A stretch of DNA of 64,000 bases from Prorocentrum cordatum (GCA_963575745.1 CAUYUJ010015306.1:69501-133500), one strand, 5' to 3'; counted from the stretch's first letter, positions 22,830 to 31,745 are shown. Made by a program: numbers and translations. Notes: generated by a model from the letters alone, not told the origin.

Positions 22830-23245
22830 GGGGTGGCCTTGGTAGGCCTCTTCGGGCCATCCCTCGGGGCCGCGTGGGGGCGAGGGGAGGGGAGGAGGAA
22901 GAGGAGGAGGTGGTGGAGGGATCCAAAGAGAGTGATCCCTGGTGCTGCTGCTGCTGCTTGTGCTGCTGATGTTGTTGCTGCCTCTGCTGGTGCTGCGGCT
23001 GGTGCCCTGGAAGGCCTGTTGGGGCCATCTAGGAGAGCATCGATCAACAGATGGGGTGTCCTCGATTTCGGCCCCCTCCCAGGAGCCCTCAACATCGCCT
23101 CTTGGAGCTCTCCTGGGGCTCTTTGGTAGGGTATTGAAGCTCTTTTGGGGTTCTTTTAAGGGTCTTGGGCCCTCTTGGGGCTCTTGGGGCCTCTTGAGAG
23201 CCCTGGAAGGCCTCTTGGGGCCATCTTGGAGGCCATCGATCAAAG
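22830..23245 (+). repeat. Phased CTTGG array with CTG/GGA insertions
   Basis: CTCTTGGGG words about 10-11 bp apart at 23090-23245. The front part is interrupted by a GGA tract and a GCT/TGT trinucleotide stretch (22938-22990). Confidence 0.6.
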
Positions 23246-23256
23246 GAGGAGATGAA

Positions 23257-23445
23257 TACCTTAGTAAAACCAATGATTTGGGCGCCCAGAGGGCTGGTGG
23301 GATAACGTTCAGCCCCCCCCAAAGAGGCAAACATGGGGCCAAAACCTTAGTAAAACCTACGATTTGGGCGCCCAGAGGACTGGTGGGATAAAGTTCAGTC
23401 CCCCCAAAGAGGCCAAAATAGAGCAACCCTAGTAAAACCAATAAG
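23257..23445 (+). repeat. ~85-bp tandem duplication
   Basis: TTAGTAAAACC...TTTGGGCGCCCAGAGG.CTGGTGGGATAA..TTCAG.CCCCCCAAAGAGGC occurs twice, with a third partial TAGTAAAACCAATAA. The core CGCCCAGAGGGCTGGTGGGAT also occurs at 24131-24152 and 54203-54224. Confidence 0.8.
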
Positions 23446-23659
23446 TTTGGCTTCCTCGCCGAGGCCGTTTTGAACGCCCTGACACCTTGCGAAACCCCTC
23501 AAACAAGTCCAGGGGAGGGGTAAGGGGAGGGGTCAAGACCCCCTCCCCGCCCGCAAGCCGTCTCGCTCATTCCCACCCGCCCTCCCAACACATACGTAGC
23601 ACCCGAGTCTGGCCCGAGCCTCAGCATATTCAGCAGTCGTCTTTGGATGGGTAGCTACT

Positions 23660-23875
23660 GGGGGCCAATCCGCCGCCGCCACCTCCGCCGCCTCCGCCGC
23701 CGCCGCCGCCGCCGCTGCCGCCGCTGCCGCCGCCACCGCCGCCGCAGCCGCTGCCGCTACCGCCACCGCCGCCGCCGCCACCGCCGCCGCCACCGCCGCC
23801 GCCACCGCCGCAGCCGCCGCAGCCGCCGCCGCCGCCGCCGCCGCCGCCGCAGCCGCCGCCGCCTCCGCCAAGTGT
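23660..23875 (+). repeat. CCG/CCA-rich trinucleotide microsatellite
   Basis: About 215 bp of CCG and CCG-CTG-CCA codons. It produces poly-Ala, poly-Arg and mixed frames in all registers, none of which is evidence for a gene. Confidence 0.9.
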
Positions 23876-24059
23876 ACTCTGTATTGTTTTTTGACAGAGA
23901 TGGTGGGGGGGGGCGCATCGGGTTGGCTGCGCATGTTCCGAATTTGGAGGCAGAGTGTGTTTTGTATTGTTTTTTTACAAGGGATTGTGGGGGGTGTTGT
24001 CATGGACCTGGGTTGGCCCCCAGTCGCCTGGGGGAGGGGGTGTTTATTAATAGTGAGCA

Positions 24060-24520
24060 GTGATTAAACCCTTCACCGTAGGGGAAGAGGGGTTTTTTGG
24101 AAGAGGGAACAGGAATCTCGTTGGACCACCTGCGCCTAGAGGGCTGGTGGGATTCATTGTTTTGCCGATAGGCGCGGGCCCGCGCACCCCCCCCCCTATG
24201 TAGTAGATCCTGGCTGTTTCTTGGCGCCTGTTTCGGGCAGGTGGAGCCTCCCCCAAAGGACGCACGGTCCCAACCAATCGCACTGAGCAGAGGTCCGGAG
24301 CTAGACTCCCCTCCCCCCCCCCCTGCCTGGAGGGTTCCAAAGGGGTTTTTGGGGGAGAGTGTTTTCCAGAGGCCCCCCAGGGGCCTCGAAACCTCGTCAA
24401 AACAAGGGGTGCGACGCCCCTGGGGGACCCCTCCTGGAAAACCCCCTCCCCAAAAACCGTCTTTGGAACCCTCTGGCCCGTCGCTCAATGCAGAAACGCC
24501 GAATAGAGTCAACCATGATA
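24060..24520 (+). repeat. Dispersed repeats R4 and R1, interrupted copy
   Basis: The front part (24060-24152) matches 54148-54224 (TAAACCC.TC.CCG.AGGG, GGAAGAGG.AAC, the CGCC.AGAGGGCTGG core). The rest is R1, collinear with the 19.1-kb copy except for the 154-bp foldback segment at 24326-24479. Confidence 0.7.
24326..24479. mobile_element. 154-bp foldback element inside repeat R1
   Basis: The left arm CCTGGAGGGTTCCAAAG..(G)TTTTTGGGG, then GTTTTCCAG.GG, is mirrored by the right arm CC.CTCCTGGAAAAC, CCCCAAAAACCG, CTTTGGAACCCTCTGG. The centre adds a further stem (CCCCAGGGGC / GCCCCTGGGG). The whole length can fold into one hairpin. The related sequence at about 19280 joins CCCCCTG directly to TCGCTCAATG, so this is an insertion. 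No clear target duplication. Confidence 0.7.
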
Positions 24521-24911
24521 GTAAGGATGGGGCAACTTTCCGAGGCTACCCTCGCATCCTTGCCCCTTCGGTATTCGGCACTCTTCGGCATTCTGCGGCG
24601 CTCCGCACGGGAGACATCCTCACCGCGCACTCCCCCCGGGGCTCTCCCTGGCCGAGTGTGAGAAGACACTCCCCACACGGGGGCGCCCCCGAGGCGCCCA
24701 CAGCCGCCCGCCGGGCGAGGCCTCTCCAGGCGGCCCGGCCCGCGCACGAGGTGCGCCCACGGGGCGCCCACGGCCGTCCACGGGACAGAGCCTCGGCAGG
24801 CCCAGGCGGCGCCCGGGGGCCGGTGGGGGGGCGCTCGCGAGGCGCCCACGGGCCGCCCACCGGACGAAGCCCCGGCGGAGCCTCCCAGTTCGTGACGCTT
24901 CGCGCATCCAG

Positions 24912-25017
24912 GGGGCCACATGCGAGCCCTACCCCTCTACCCCCCACGATTTCTGAGGGGGAGGGTGGGGCTCACTTCGCTCGGGGTTCACTTCGCTCGG
25001 GTTCGCATGTGGGCCCC
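24912..25017. mobile_element. 106-bp foldback element
   Basis: GGGGCCACATGCGAGCC at the left is the reverse complement, with one extra base, of GGTTCGCATGTGGGCCCC at the right. Inside, CCCCCCACGATTTCTGAGG is followed by GGGGGAGGGTGGGG and two TTCACTTCGCTCGG units. A right-truncated relative lies at 54379-54450. Confidence 0.7.
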
Positions 25018-25018
25018 T

Positions 25019-25180
25019 AGTAACCCCACCAGCCGTTGCTCGCAGCTCCGTCTTTCCCTTCGCAGGTGGCACGGCCTGCCCCTGCTTGCCCGGCGTTCGG
25101 CCCGCTTCGCGCGCCCGCATACCAACAAGGATCCCCACCGGCCCATCCAGAGACGATGCCCATGAGAGCTGACGGGGGGC
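25019..25180 (+). repeat. CCCCACCAG/CCCCACCGG leader repeat
   Basis: AGTAACCCCACCAGCC at 25018 and GGATCCCCACCGGCCC at 25129, about 110 bp apart. The second is followed by ATCCAGAGACGATGCCCATG and GAGAGCTGACGGG. Same layout as the 22.5-kb leader. Confidence 0.6.
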
Positions 25181-25204
25181 GAGAGGAAGAGACACGCATA
25201 GTCA

Positions 25205-25365
25205 AACGGCGAGGGAGGCTTGGGAGGCTCCGTGGCCATCTCGAGCCGCCTTGGAGCGGTCTTGGGGCTTCTTGGGGCATCTTGGGACCATTTAGAGCCA
25301 GCTTGGACTATCTTGAGCCATCTTGGAGTTCATCTTGGGCTCTCTGAGGTCGCTAGGGGGACATT
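25205..25365 (+). repeat. Phased CTTGG array
   Basis: Units start at about 25219, 25230, 25240, 25250, 25261, 25271, 25281, 25291, 25302, 25312, 25322, 25334, 25344 and 25353: mean spacing about 10.3 bp. Confidence 0.75.
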
Positions 25366-25565
25366 CGGGGGCTGGATTTTCTGGGGGGCTATACTTGGAT
25401 TCATGAAGTATTGAATGTTGTACTGGGTTTCAGCATCCAATGTACGTTCGAGCGGAACGCCAATACTGGCCTGCGGACACGTTTGGTGGTGCGACGGCGG
25501 GAGGAGGTACTTACATGAGGAGCACGGAGGGAGACGAGGGAGGTGGTGGTGGTGGAGAAGGTCGA

Positions 25566-25780
25566 GGCCTCCCAGATAGGGTCCGAGTAGATAGGGTCGG
25601 AGGATCGCGCCGCATCGCCGACGCATCAGCGATGCGGCTCGATGTGGAGTCCGAGATTCTCCATGCCGATGACGCCGATGCATCGCCGACGTCGCCGATG
25701 CATCGCCGATGCATCGGCGGTGCATTTGCGATGCGGCGCGATTCGCCGCCCCCACCTAACCATATCCCATCTGGGAGGCC
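25566..25780. mobile_element. GATGCATC foldback element, copy 1
   Basis: The ends GGCCTCCCAGAT and ATCTGGGAGGCC are perfect inverted repeats. Inward, GGATCGCGCCGCATCGC pairs with GCGATGCGGCGCGATTC, and the centre is crowded with GATGCATCGCCGATG palindromic words. Same family as 29553, 30281 and 49783. Confidence 0.8.
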
Positions 25781-25937
25781 CCTAGACGGGGGGAAGGCGC
25801 TTGTGCGTGGTCTCCATGCGCGAGGTTTCCGATCCAGGCATCACGGCAGCCTGACCCAACCAACAAACCATAGATGTTCATTGCCGCTCTCACCAAATGG
25901 GGGGGAGGAGAGAGGATTCCCTCCCCTCCTCCGTTCG

Positions 25938-26480
25938 GCGGCGCGCCCGGGGCGTAAGTGAGAAGGGATGGGCCTTCTCAGAGGACTCGGAAGCCTTCTG
26001 GCCTTCTGAGACGTTTTCGAAGTCTTCCCAAATGCACAGAAAACTTCTCAGAAGGCCAGAGGGCGTCCCAGAAGCCCCGCCGCCTCTGAGGAGACCTTCT
26101 CCTTCCAGATGCCCCCTGCCAGCCAGCCAGTCAGGCCGGCAGCGTGCTGTATCATATTCGTCAGCCTGATCTGGAGTCGGGCATGTCCTACAGAGGGAAA
26201 ATTTAAAACATAATAGAAAAGATAGTCGGGGGACGATTTTCCGACGATGTTTGACATACAGTTTTGGTGTGTATGTTTTGGACTACTTTTAATCGTTCGT
26301 CCAAAATCCCCCTGTAGGAGGACACGCCCGACCTAAGCCTAATTCGCGTTGTCTTTCAACTCTGTACGGCGTCGCGTGATCGCCCACGCGCCCAGAGCTG
26401 GCCTTCCCAACCAGCAGCAGCGAATGCTTGCTCAGTCGCCCTCGTTGCAGCCGCTGCCCTCATCGAGCCTCTGATTTGAA
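25938..26480 (+). repeat. Dispersed repeats R3 and R2, interrupted copy
   Basis: 25938-26060 (GGGCCTTCTCAGAGGA, CTCGG.AGCCTTCTGGCC onward) is matched in opposite orientation by 30100-30240. From 26036 it is R2, collinear with 4312-4590 apart from an inserted element near 26168-26335. Confidence 0.7.
26176..26332. mobile_element. Short inverted-terminal-repeat element inserted in R2
   Basis: The left end GTCGGGCATGTCCT.ACAG.GGG and the right end CCCCTGTAGGAGGACACGCC-CGAC are inverted repeats of about 28 nt. The interior is A/T-rich, unlike its surroundings, and has a small stem GTCGG...CCGAC. A direct repeat AGCCT lies outside at 26163-26167 and 26336-26340. Removing 26168-26340 leaves CGTCAGCCTAATTCG, which aligns base for base in length with the uninterrupted copy (CGTCATATTATTTCG near 4436). 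A non-autonomous DNA transposon is the likely explanation; the exact ends are uncertain by about 8 bp at the left and 3 bp at the right. Confidence 0.75.
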
Positions 26481-27068
26481 GGTGATGGTGTTTTTGTTCA
26501 CTGGTGCTGACGTTACGAAACATCACCGCCGGGAGAAGGAGGATCCCCGCCCGCGAACAAGAAAAACGCCATAATCATAAAGTTCGGGCGCTCCGCGCGG
26601 ACTTCTTGGATCTGCGCTGGACCCGCCAGGGGGGGCCCAGCGCGGATACAAGAAATCCGCGCGGGGCACCAAAAGTGCATGTTTATGGCGTCTTGTTTCT
26701 TCCTCTGCTTCCCTCCCCTCTGTGGCGCATTTTTGGGATCACATTAGGCATAGCACCTTCCCTTGACAGATTGCTGTGCTTCTGTTTGTTGTTCCCCTCC
26801 GTGGGCACGCTGTCCTGGCCCACGGATGTGGCGGAGGAAGCTGGACGGATAGCTCTTCCAGCTCCTTGTTTATGTCCTTGCCCACGCTGTCCGGGCCGCG
26901 GGGGGCGAGGAGGCCTTGCCGCAGCTTTGGCATGATAGCGCAATCTCTGCCGCAGCCTGGCGCGCAGCCGTGAATCGGTATTGCGACGCCCTGTGATGCC
27001 TCGGCGTGTGTGCTCATGTGCTTTGCACTCAGCTTTCTCTCTCTCTCTCTCTCTCCTCCGTGGCGCAG

Positions 27069-27293
27069 GCCGACCGGGGCACGCCCCTGTTCCAAATCTC
27101 CGGGGAGAACGCCACGCACGGGGAGGACGCCGCGCCTCCGACCCGCCTCGGGGGCCCGCCGCGGGGGCGGAGTGGCCTGCTCGCCGCGGGGCGCTGCTCG
27201 GGGCGCTGCTCCTTCGAGCACGCGCGGGCCCCAGCAGCCCCGAGGCGCTCGTCGCGAGGCGCAGCACGTGCCGTGCTCAACACGCCCGTGTGA
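27069..27293 (+). CDS. Possible 75-codon terminal exon, unrecognised
   Basis: A long TTTCTCTCTC.. pyrimidine tract ending GTGGCGCAG (27034-27068) looks like a 3' splice site. It leads directly into an open frame (ADRGTPLFQISGENATHGED..) whose codons end mainly in G or C, closing at TGA 27291-27293. The first 20 residues look protein-like; the remainder is Ala/Arg/Gly-rich and could be compositional. No homologous family recognised and no upstream exon identified. Confidence 0.25.
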   Translation, partial: ADRGTPLFQISGENATHGEDAAPPTRLGGPPRGRSGLLAAGRCSGRCSFEHARAPAAPRRSSRGAARAVLNTPV

Positions 27294-27625
27294 GCACGCT
27301 GCGTGCTGCTGGACATCGGACGTGCGCTGCTTTTTTTTATCGGCCAGGACCAGCGAGGAGGATCCTGGATCATCGAGCCAAACAAAAAGCAAGCACGCGC
27401 GAAACCGAGACGTGCACGGGAGATGGGCGCCCGAGCGGCGGCAAGGTTGGGTCAACGTGCTGGCCCACGTTTTGGCGAACGTGTCGCGCCAGACCTAACC
27501 TACGTTTTCAGTCTACGTTTGGAGCTCCGTGTCAACATGCTACGGGTTGTGTGTGTTGCGTTTTGGGGCAGTTGAGGCGCTGACATTCCGAGGGAGGAAA
27601 AACCGCCCCGACCCCCAGAATTGGC

Positions 27626-27720
27626 GTTTACTCAAGCGCCGTGTGCGTTGACTGCACAGCCCTGCCCTGTTCAATGCCTTCTTTGGGTGCGTTTGCTAGA
27701 CGCCTCGAATTGTCCGGGTG
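27626..27720 (+). repeat. Dispersed repeat family R8, copy 2
   Basis: CAGCCCTGCCCTGTTCAATG, CCTTCTTTGGGTGCGTTTG and then CTAGACG.CTCG align with the copies at 367 and 43420. Confidence 0.5.
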
Positions 27721-28200
27721 ATGATTATGTGGGTGTTTCTTCTGCTTTGTAAACATGGGCTGCGGTGGGGGCGTTCGTTGAGGAAAGTGCAATGGAGGCT
27801 TCAGACCCTGGAGGATTCCTTCTCTAATGAGGGCGGCAACGCTGTCCGTGACACAGACTCAATTGGCGTTCCCCTGGCTTCCAGAGCCTGGATCCCTTAT
27901 CCAAGGGTTCCTTATCCAATGCCCGTAATTACCGTGAGGTGCTTGCCCCTGGAGGTCCCGCCCGCGCCCAGCATGTTCGAATTTGGCCAGGGCGCCCGAG
28001 CGCCTGCGAAGAGTTGAACACATGCCCGTACCGTAGGGACTCCGTGGGTCTCGCGCGTCGGCGCCAGACCCATGGAGCGGGGAGGGTCCCTCCGGAACGC
28101 GAGGCCAGTGCCGCCCGATTTGGCGACGGAGCGCGCCGGTTCTGCACGGGAGCGCGACCCGTCGCTAAGCGACGCTTCGCTCATCCATGCTCTTGCTGAT

Positions 28201-28364
28201 GGGCCCGTTTTCCACCACCACCACCAAAAGTTGGAGGGGGGAGGGAGGTGGAGGAGGAGGAGGAGGAGGAGGAATAAGAAGAGGAGGAGGAGGAGGAGGA
28301 GGAGGACCCCCTCCCCTTCCTACTTATGGTGGTGGTGGTGGTGGTGGTGGCTGAAAACACGCCC
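28201..28364. mobile_element. Foldback element carrying a GGA microsatellite
   Basis: The left end GGGCCCGTTTTCCACCACC and the right end GGTGGTGGCTGAAAACACGC-CC are inverted repeats with a few mismatches; the arms extend into CCACCA / TGGTGG repeats. The interior is a GGA tract with AATAAGAAG and CCCCCTCCCC. Probably a short non-autonomous element; no target duplication identified. Confidence 0.55.
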
Positions 28365-29104
28365 ACCATTTGCGATTCCTTGACTGATGTGGTCTCAGCG
28401 CCTTGTTGCCCGTGGCCACGAGCCACAGCAGGAGGCTGTAGCAGGACAGCAAGCAGGAGTCATGACATGTCTCGGAAGGCTCTGGCGCAATGGGCCTGCA
28501 TCGGACACAGGGCAGAGCTGCGGCAGCTGCAGATGCTCTAACCCAGTCGGAACAAGAGGCGATGCACCGAACAGAGGGAGGAGGCGATGGAGGAGGGAGG
28601 AGCCAGAACCCCCGAGAGTTTCGAGAGGCTCACGAAGCGCGTCGGGAGGTTTGTCACAATTTTCGGAGCCCAGGGGCGTCCCTCGGGGGCCAGGGTCCTC
28701 GTGAGGGGTGGCAAAACATGGCTTTCCCAGTGGCCGAAGAACGAGCCTCCGACACCTCGCGATCCCTCCAAAGAAACCTCAGGGGGTTGTGGGGGAGGGC
28801 TCCCCCCCCCCCCCCCGAAGGGAATAGGGGTCGTCTCCCCCCCCGAAGGGAATAGGGAAGAGGGTTCCCCTGCCCCACCCAAGGCTGGTGGGATTTTCGG
28901 CGCCCAGGGGCCTCCTGGGCAGGGCACTGCGCGGAGGTGCAGCGGCACGCCCGACCGGTGTGCCGCAGGCGAGCGGCAGACGGCCCGAGGACGAGGGCCT
29001 CCTGGCCCCGTCGCCCCCCGGGGTGCCCGCAGGGCGGCGCCGCGGGCGGCGCCCGTGGCCGCTGTGTCCCGCGCGTGCTGCGGGCGGCGCCCGTGGCGAT
29101 GGAG
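28365..29104. other. Non-coding stretch
   Basis: Contains a short direct duplication CCCCCCGAAGGGAATAGGG (28812-28831 and 28841-28859) and the word AAGGCTGGTGGGATT shared with R4. The GC-rich part 28910-29100 is open in several frames, but codon wording is Arg/Gly/Pro/Ala and no family is recognised. Confidence 0.45.
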
Positions 29105-29391
29105 GGTTTCTCCGAAGGGCTTCGGCGACCCCTCCTCCGCCTCCTCCGCCTCCGCCTCCTCCTCCTCCTCCTCCTCCTCCTCCTCCTCCTCCTGGTCCTC
29201 CTCCTCCTCCTTTCTCCATCTCCTCCCTCCTTCTCCTCCTCCTCCTCCTCCTCCTCCTCCTCCTACTCCTCCTTCTTTCTCCATCTCCCCCCTTCTCCTC
29301 CTCCTCCTCCTCCTCCTCCTCCTCCTCCTCCTCCTCCTCCTCCTCCTCCTCCTCCTCCTCCTCGGGTCGCCTACGGCCCCCGGGGGAAACC
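29105..29391. mobile_element. Inverted-repeat element filled with TCC microsatellite, copy 1
   Basis: The left arm GGTTTCTCCGAAGGGCTTCG-GCGACCCC and the right arm GGGTCGCCTACGGCCCCCGG-GGGAAACC are about 27-nt inverted repeats. Between them lies an almost pure CCT tract of about 230 bp. The same arms bracket CCT at 45185-45357, and the left arm recurs at 47245. The strand frames with poly-Ser, Pro, Leu or Glu are artefacts. Confidence 0.7.
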
Positions 29392-29552
29392 GTGCACCGG
29401 AGGGGGGAGAAGCGACACGAACACGAAAAGGGGGCCCACCTCCAGCGAGGAGGTCCACGAGGCTTCCCCGAGCTGGAGGCCGGGGATGTCTCGCGCGCGA
29501 GGGGGATGAGCCACACCAGCAGTGGTGTCGCCGTTCCTTGCTCCTACGTCTA

Positions 29553-29824
29553 GGCCTCTTAGATAGGGTCGGAGTAGATGGGGTCGGAGGATTGCCCCGC
29601 ATCGCCGATGCATCGCCGATGCGGTTCGATGTGGAGCCCAATTTGCTCCACGTCGACGTCGCTGATGCATCGGGGATGTACCTGCGGTGCATCGTCGACG
29701 TCGGCGATGCATCGGCGACGTCGACGTCAAGCAAATCGGGCTCCACATCGAGCCGCATCGTCGATGCATCGGCGATGCGGCGCGATCCTCCGACCCCACC
29801 TGCTCCGACCCCCTCTGGGATGCC
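29553..29824. mobile_element. GATGCATC foldback element, copy 2 (best preserved)
   Basis: The two halves are reverse complements over about 125 nt with few mismatches. Shared, starting from each end, are GGTCGGAG.AG.TGGGGTCG, GCATCGCCGATGCATCG, CGATGTGGAGCCC.ATTTGCT and ACGTCGACGTCG.. The single-stranded form would make one long hairpin. No coding capacity. Confidence 0.85.
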
Positions 29825-29879
29825 TCCAGTCTGGGTGCCCCCCCCGGGGCGGGGTGGGAGGATCGGCGGCGGGCCGAGC

Positions 29880-30083
29880 TCTCCTCCTCCGCCTTCTCCT
29901 CCGCCTCCTCCTCCTGCTCCCCCTCCTCCTCCTTCTCCTCCTCCTCCTCCTCATCCTCATCCTCCTCCTCCTCCTCCTCCTCCTCCTCCTCCTCCTCCTC
30001 CTCCTCCTCTGAAGATTATGATTATTATCCTCCTCCTCCTCCTCCTCCTCCGCCTCCTCCTCGTCCTCCTCCTCCTCCTGCGG
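29880..30083 (+). repeat. CCT/TCC microsatellite
   Basis: Long CCT tract, briefly interrupted by GAAGATTATGATTATTAT at about 30010. Not obviously bracketed by the inverted arms seen at 29105. Confidence 0.85.
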
Positions 30084-30099
30084 GGTTTCTAAGGGCGGC

Positions 30100-30240
30100 G
30101 GGGGTTCTCGGAAGCCCGCAGGCCCTCTGAGGAGTCTTCCGTGTCTTCGGGGAAGGCTTCGAGAATTGTCCGGAAGGCCAGAGATTTTCTGAGCCTTCTG
30201 AGAAGGCCCGTCTTTGCTCGCGTCCCTTGGGCGCGCCGCC
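30100..30240 (-). repeat. Dispersed repeat R3, inverted copy
   Basis: Read on the minus strand it follows 25930-26060: GGCGGCGCGCCC, GGGCCTTCTCAGA.GG.CT, TCTCTGGCCTTC and CTCAGAGGGC occur in the same order. Confidence 0.65.
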
Positions 30241-30280
30241 TAGATGAGCTGCCTCCCTGGGCTCACGAGTCAAGAGTCCA

Positions 30281-30440
30281 GGCCTCCCAGATGGGGTCCG
30301 AGTAGAGGGGGTCGAAGAATCGCGCCAACTGGCCGATGCATCCCGGTGATTCGGCTCGATTGGGAGCCAGGCGGCGACCCATCGGCGATGCGGCGCGATT
30401 CTCCGACCCCATCTCATTTCTCGGACTCCATCTGGGAGGC
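30281..30440. mobile_element. GATGCATC foldback element, copy 3 (short)
   Basis: Perfect 16-nt ends, GGCCTCCCAGATGG.GTCCGAG against CTCGGACTCCATCTGGGAGG-CC, followed by GGGTCG.AGAATCGCGCC / GGCGCGATTCTCCGACCCC. Imperfect direct repeats AGCTG.CTCCCTGG lie just outside at 30247 and 30444; they may be a target duplication or a local duplication. Confidence 0.8.
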
Positions 30441-31440
30441 CTTCAGCTGTCTCCCTGGACACGAAGAGCGCAGTACAGGACGTCTTGCTACTATGATGAT
30501 TGAATCCGTGCGAGTTCGACTGGCACTTCCAGCACTGCCACTCATAGACTTGCCGTGCGCTCGTTTGAATGTTCCATGCGTGTGCCGCTGGCTGTTGCTC
30601 TGCTGGCAGTTGGGGTTAGGTGTTGCTTTTGTGCAGATGCAATGCGATCTGTATTCCGATACATGTAGGGGCTTCCCGCGAGGCGGGCCGATTGTCCTTG
30701 AATGATGTGGGGGTTACAGGGTTCTTCAGGCATGTTGAGGGCGAGATTGCAGTTCCCCTGCTGCTCCTGATAAAGAAGTGCTGCTCCCGTCCCCTTTACT
30801 CCGCCCACCACTCGCGATAGTTTACCTTTCTCTTCCCTACTATTTGAAATACTTCTCGACTTCCACTTCGCTGATCTACTTTCAGTAGTTCTCTTAGTGC
30901 ACTCCACTCAAATACTCCTCCTCCTTATTTCTCGTATATGCGCTTCAGAGTTATGCAAGCAGAGGGACAGGGTATGTTGAAAACGCAGTGCCGATCAGAG
31001 GAGGACATGTGGAGTACGATATGTGTAATTCTGTGTTGCCAGGAAGTGCTGGCAGCCATCCTCCACTACGCCAAGTGTATGGCCGAGGATCCACGTCGCC
31101 GCTCGATTGTACGCTGGTCGACTGAAGCGGTCGATCGTCAGCAGTTTAGGTGCAGCTCGCGGATCCAGGCATGCATGAGACTATTATGCCAGTGTCGCCA
31201 ACAATTTGGGGTTTGAGGTTGTTCCCAGCAGCGTTATCTCCTTCACTCTGCAGCCTTGGGAGAGCTTTCTCCTGAAGCCGATAAGCTCGTATGCAAACAA
31301 CCCATCTCCTGCACACTTTCCTCTGACCGTATCCAAGACAGTGCACAAACCATCCTAGACCCTGAAGGGGCCGTCCTGCTGAACGTCACGGTCTGAGAGG
31401 AGTGGCTGCATCCCAACGCCTGGCAATCGTCGGCGCCTCG
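30441..31440. other. Non-coding stretch
   Basis: Lower GC than its neighbours and apparently unique. Frames of 60-120 codons exist but overlap on both strands and have no domain. Nothing further can be supported. Confidence 0.45.
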
Positions 31441-31441
31441 C

Positions 31442-31745
31442 GTGTCCCCACTGGCCCATCCAGAAATTAATCGAAGAGACATAGGAGGCCTCGTGGGCCC
31501 ATCTAAGGCTCTCGTGGTTCCTTCTGCGGGAAAGGCTGTTGTGGCCCTATGGGGGCCTCTTGCGGCCTCCTGCTGACTTGTCGGGTCGAAGCTAATCTGG
31601 ACATGTGGGTATGTGCTCTGGGCCTTATGGGGTTTCTCTCCGTGGAGGCATCTTGAGCCGTATTGGGGCCCTTTGGGAGAGAACGTTGGGTGGTCATTGG
31701 GCTACCTTGAGGCGATCGTGGGGGCCTCCTTGGCCGTCCTGCGTC
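31442..31745 (+). repeat. Leader repeat plus degenerate phased array
   Basis: GTGTCCCCACTGGCCCATCC at 31442 is a variant of the leader seen at 22708, 25129 and 53492. It is followed from about 31485 by worn CTCTTG / CTTGAG / TTGGGG words 10-11 bp apart. Confidence 0.5.

Larger units (their letters stand above)
26481..28200. other. Mostly non-coding stretch
   Basis: Contains one possible exon (27069-27293) and R8 copy 2 (27626-27720). Otherwise no domain, no long single frame and no repeat array was seen. Confidence 0.45.

Noticed and set aside
23660-23875. Poly-Ala protein on the minus strand
   Set aside because: Entirely a CCG/CCA microsatellite; poly-Ala, poly-Arg and poly-Pro frames are equally open.
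28538-30092. Long plus- and minus-strand frames (406 and 501 codons)
   Set aside because: They run through TCC tracts and foldback elements; Ser/Pro/Leu or Glu/Arg runs and repeated MHRRC words come from those repeats.
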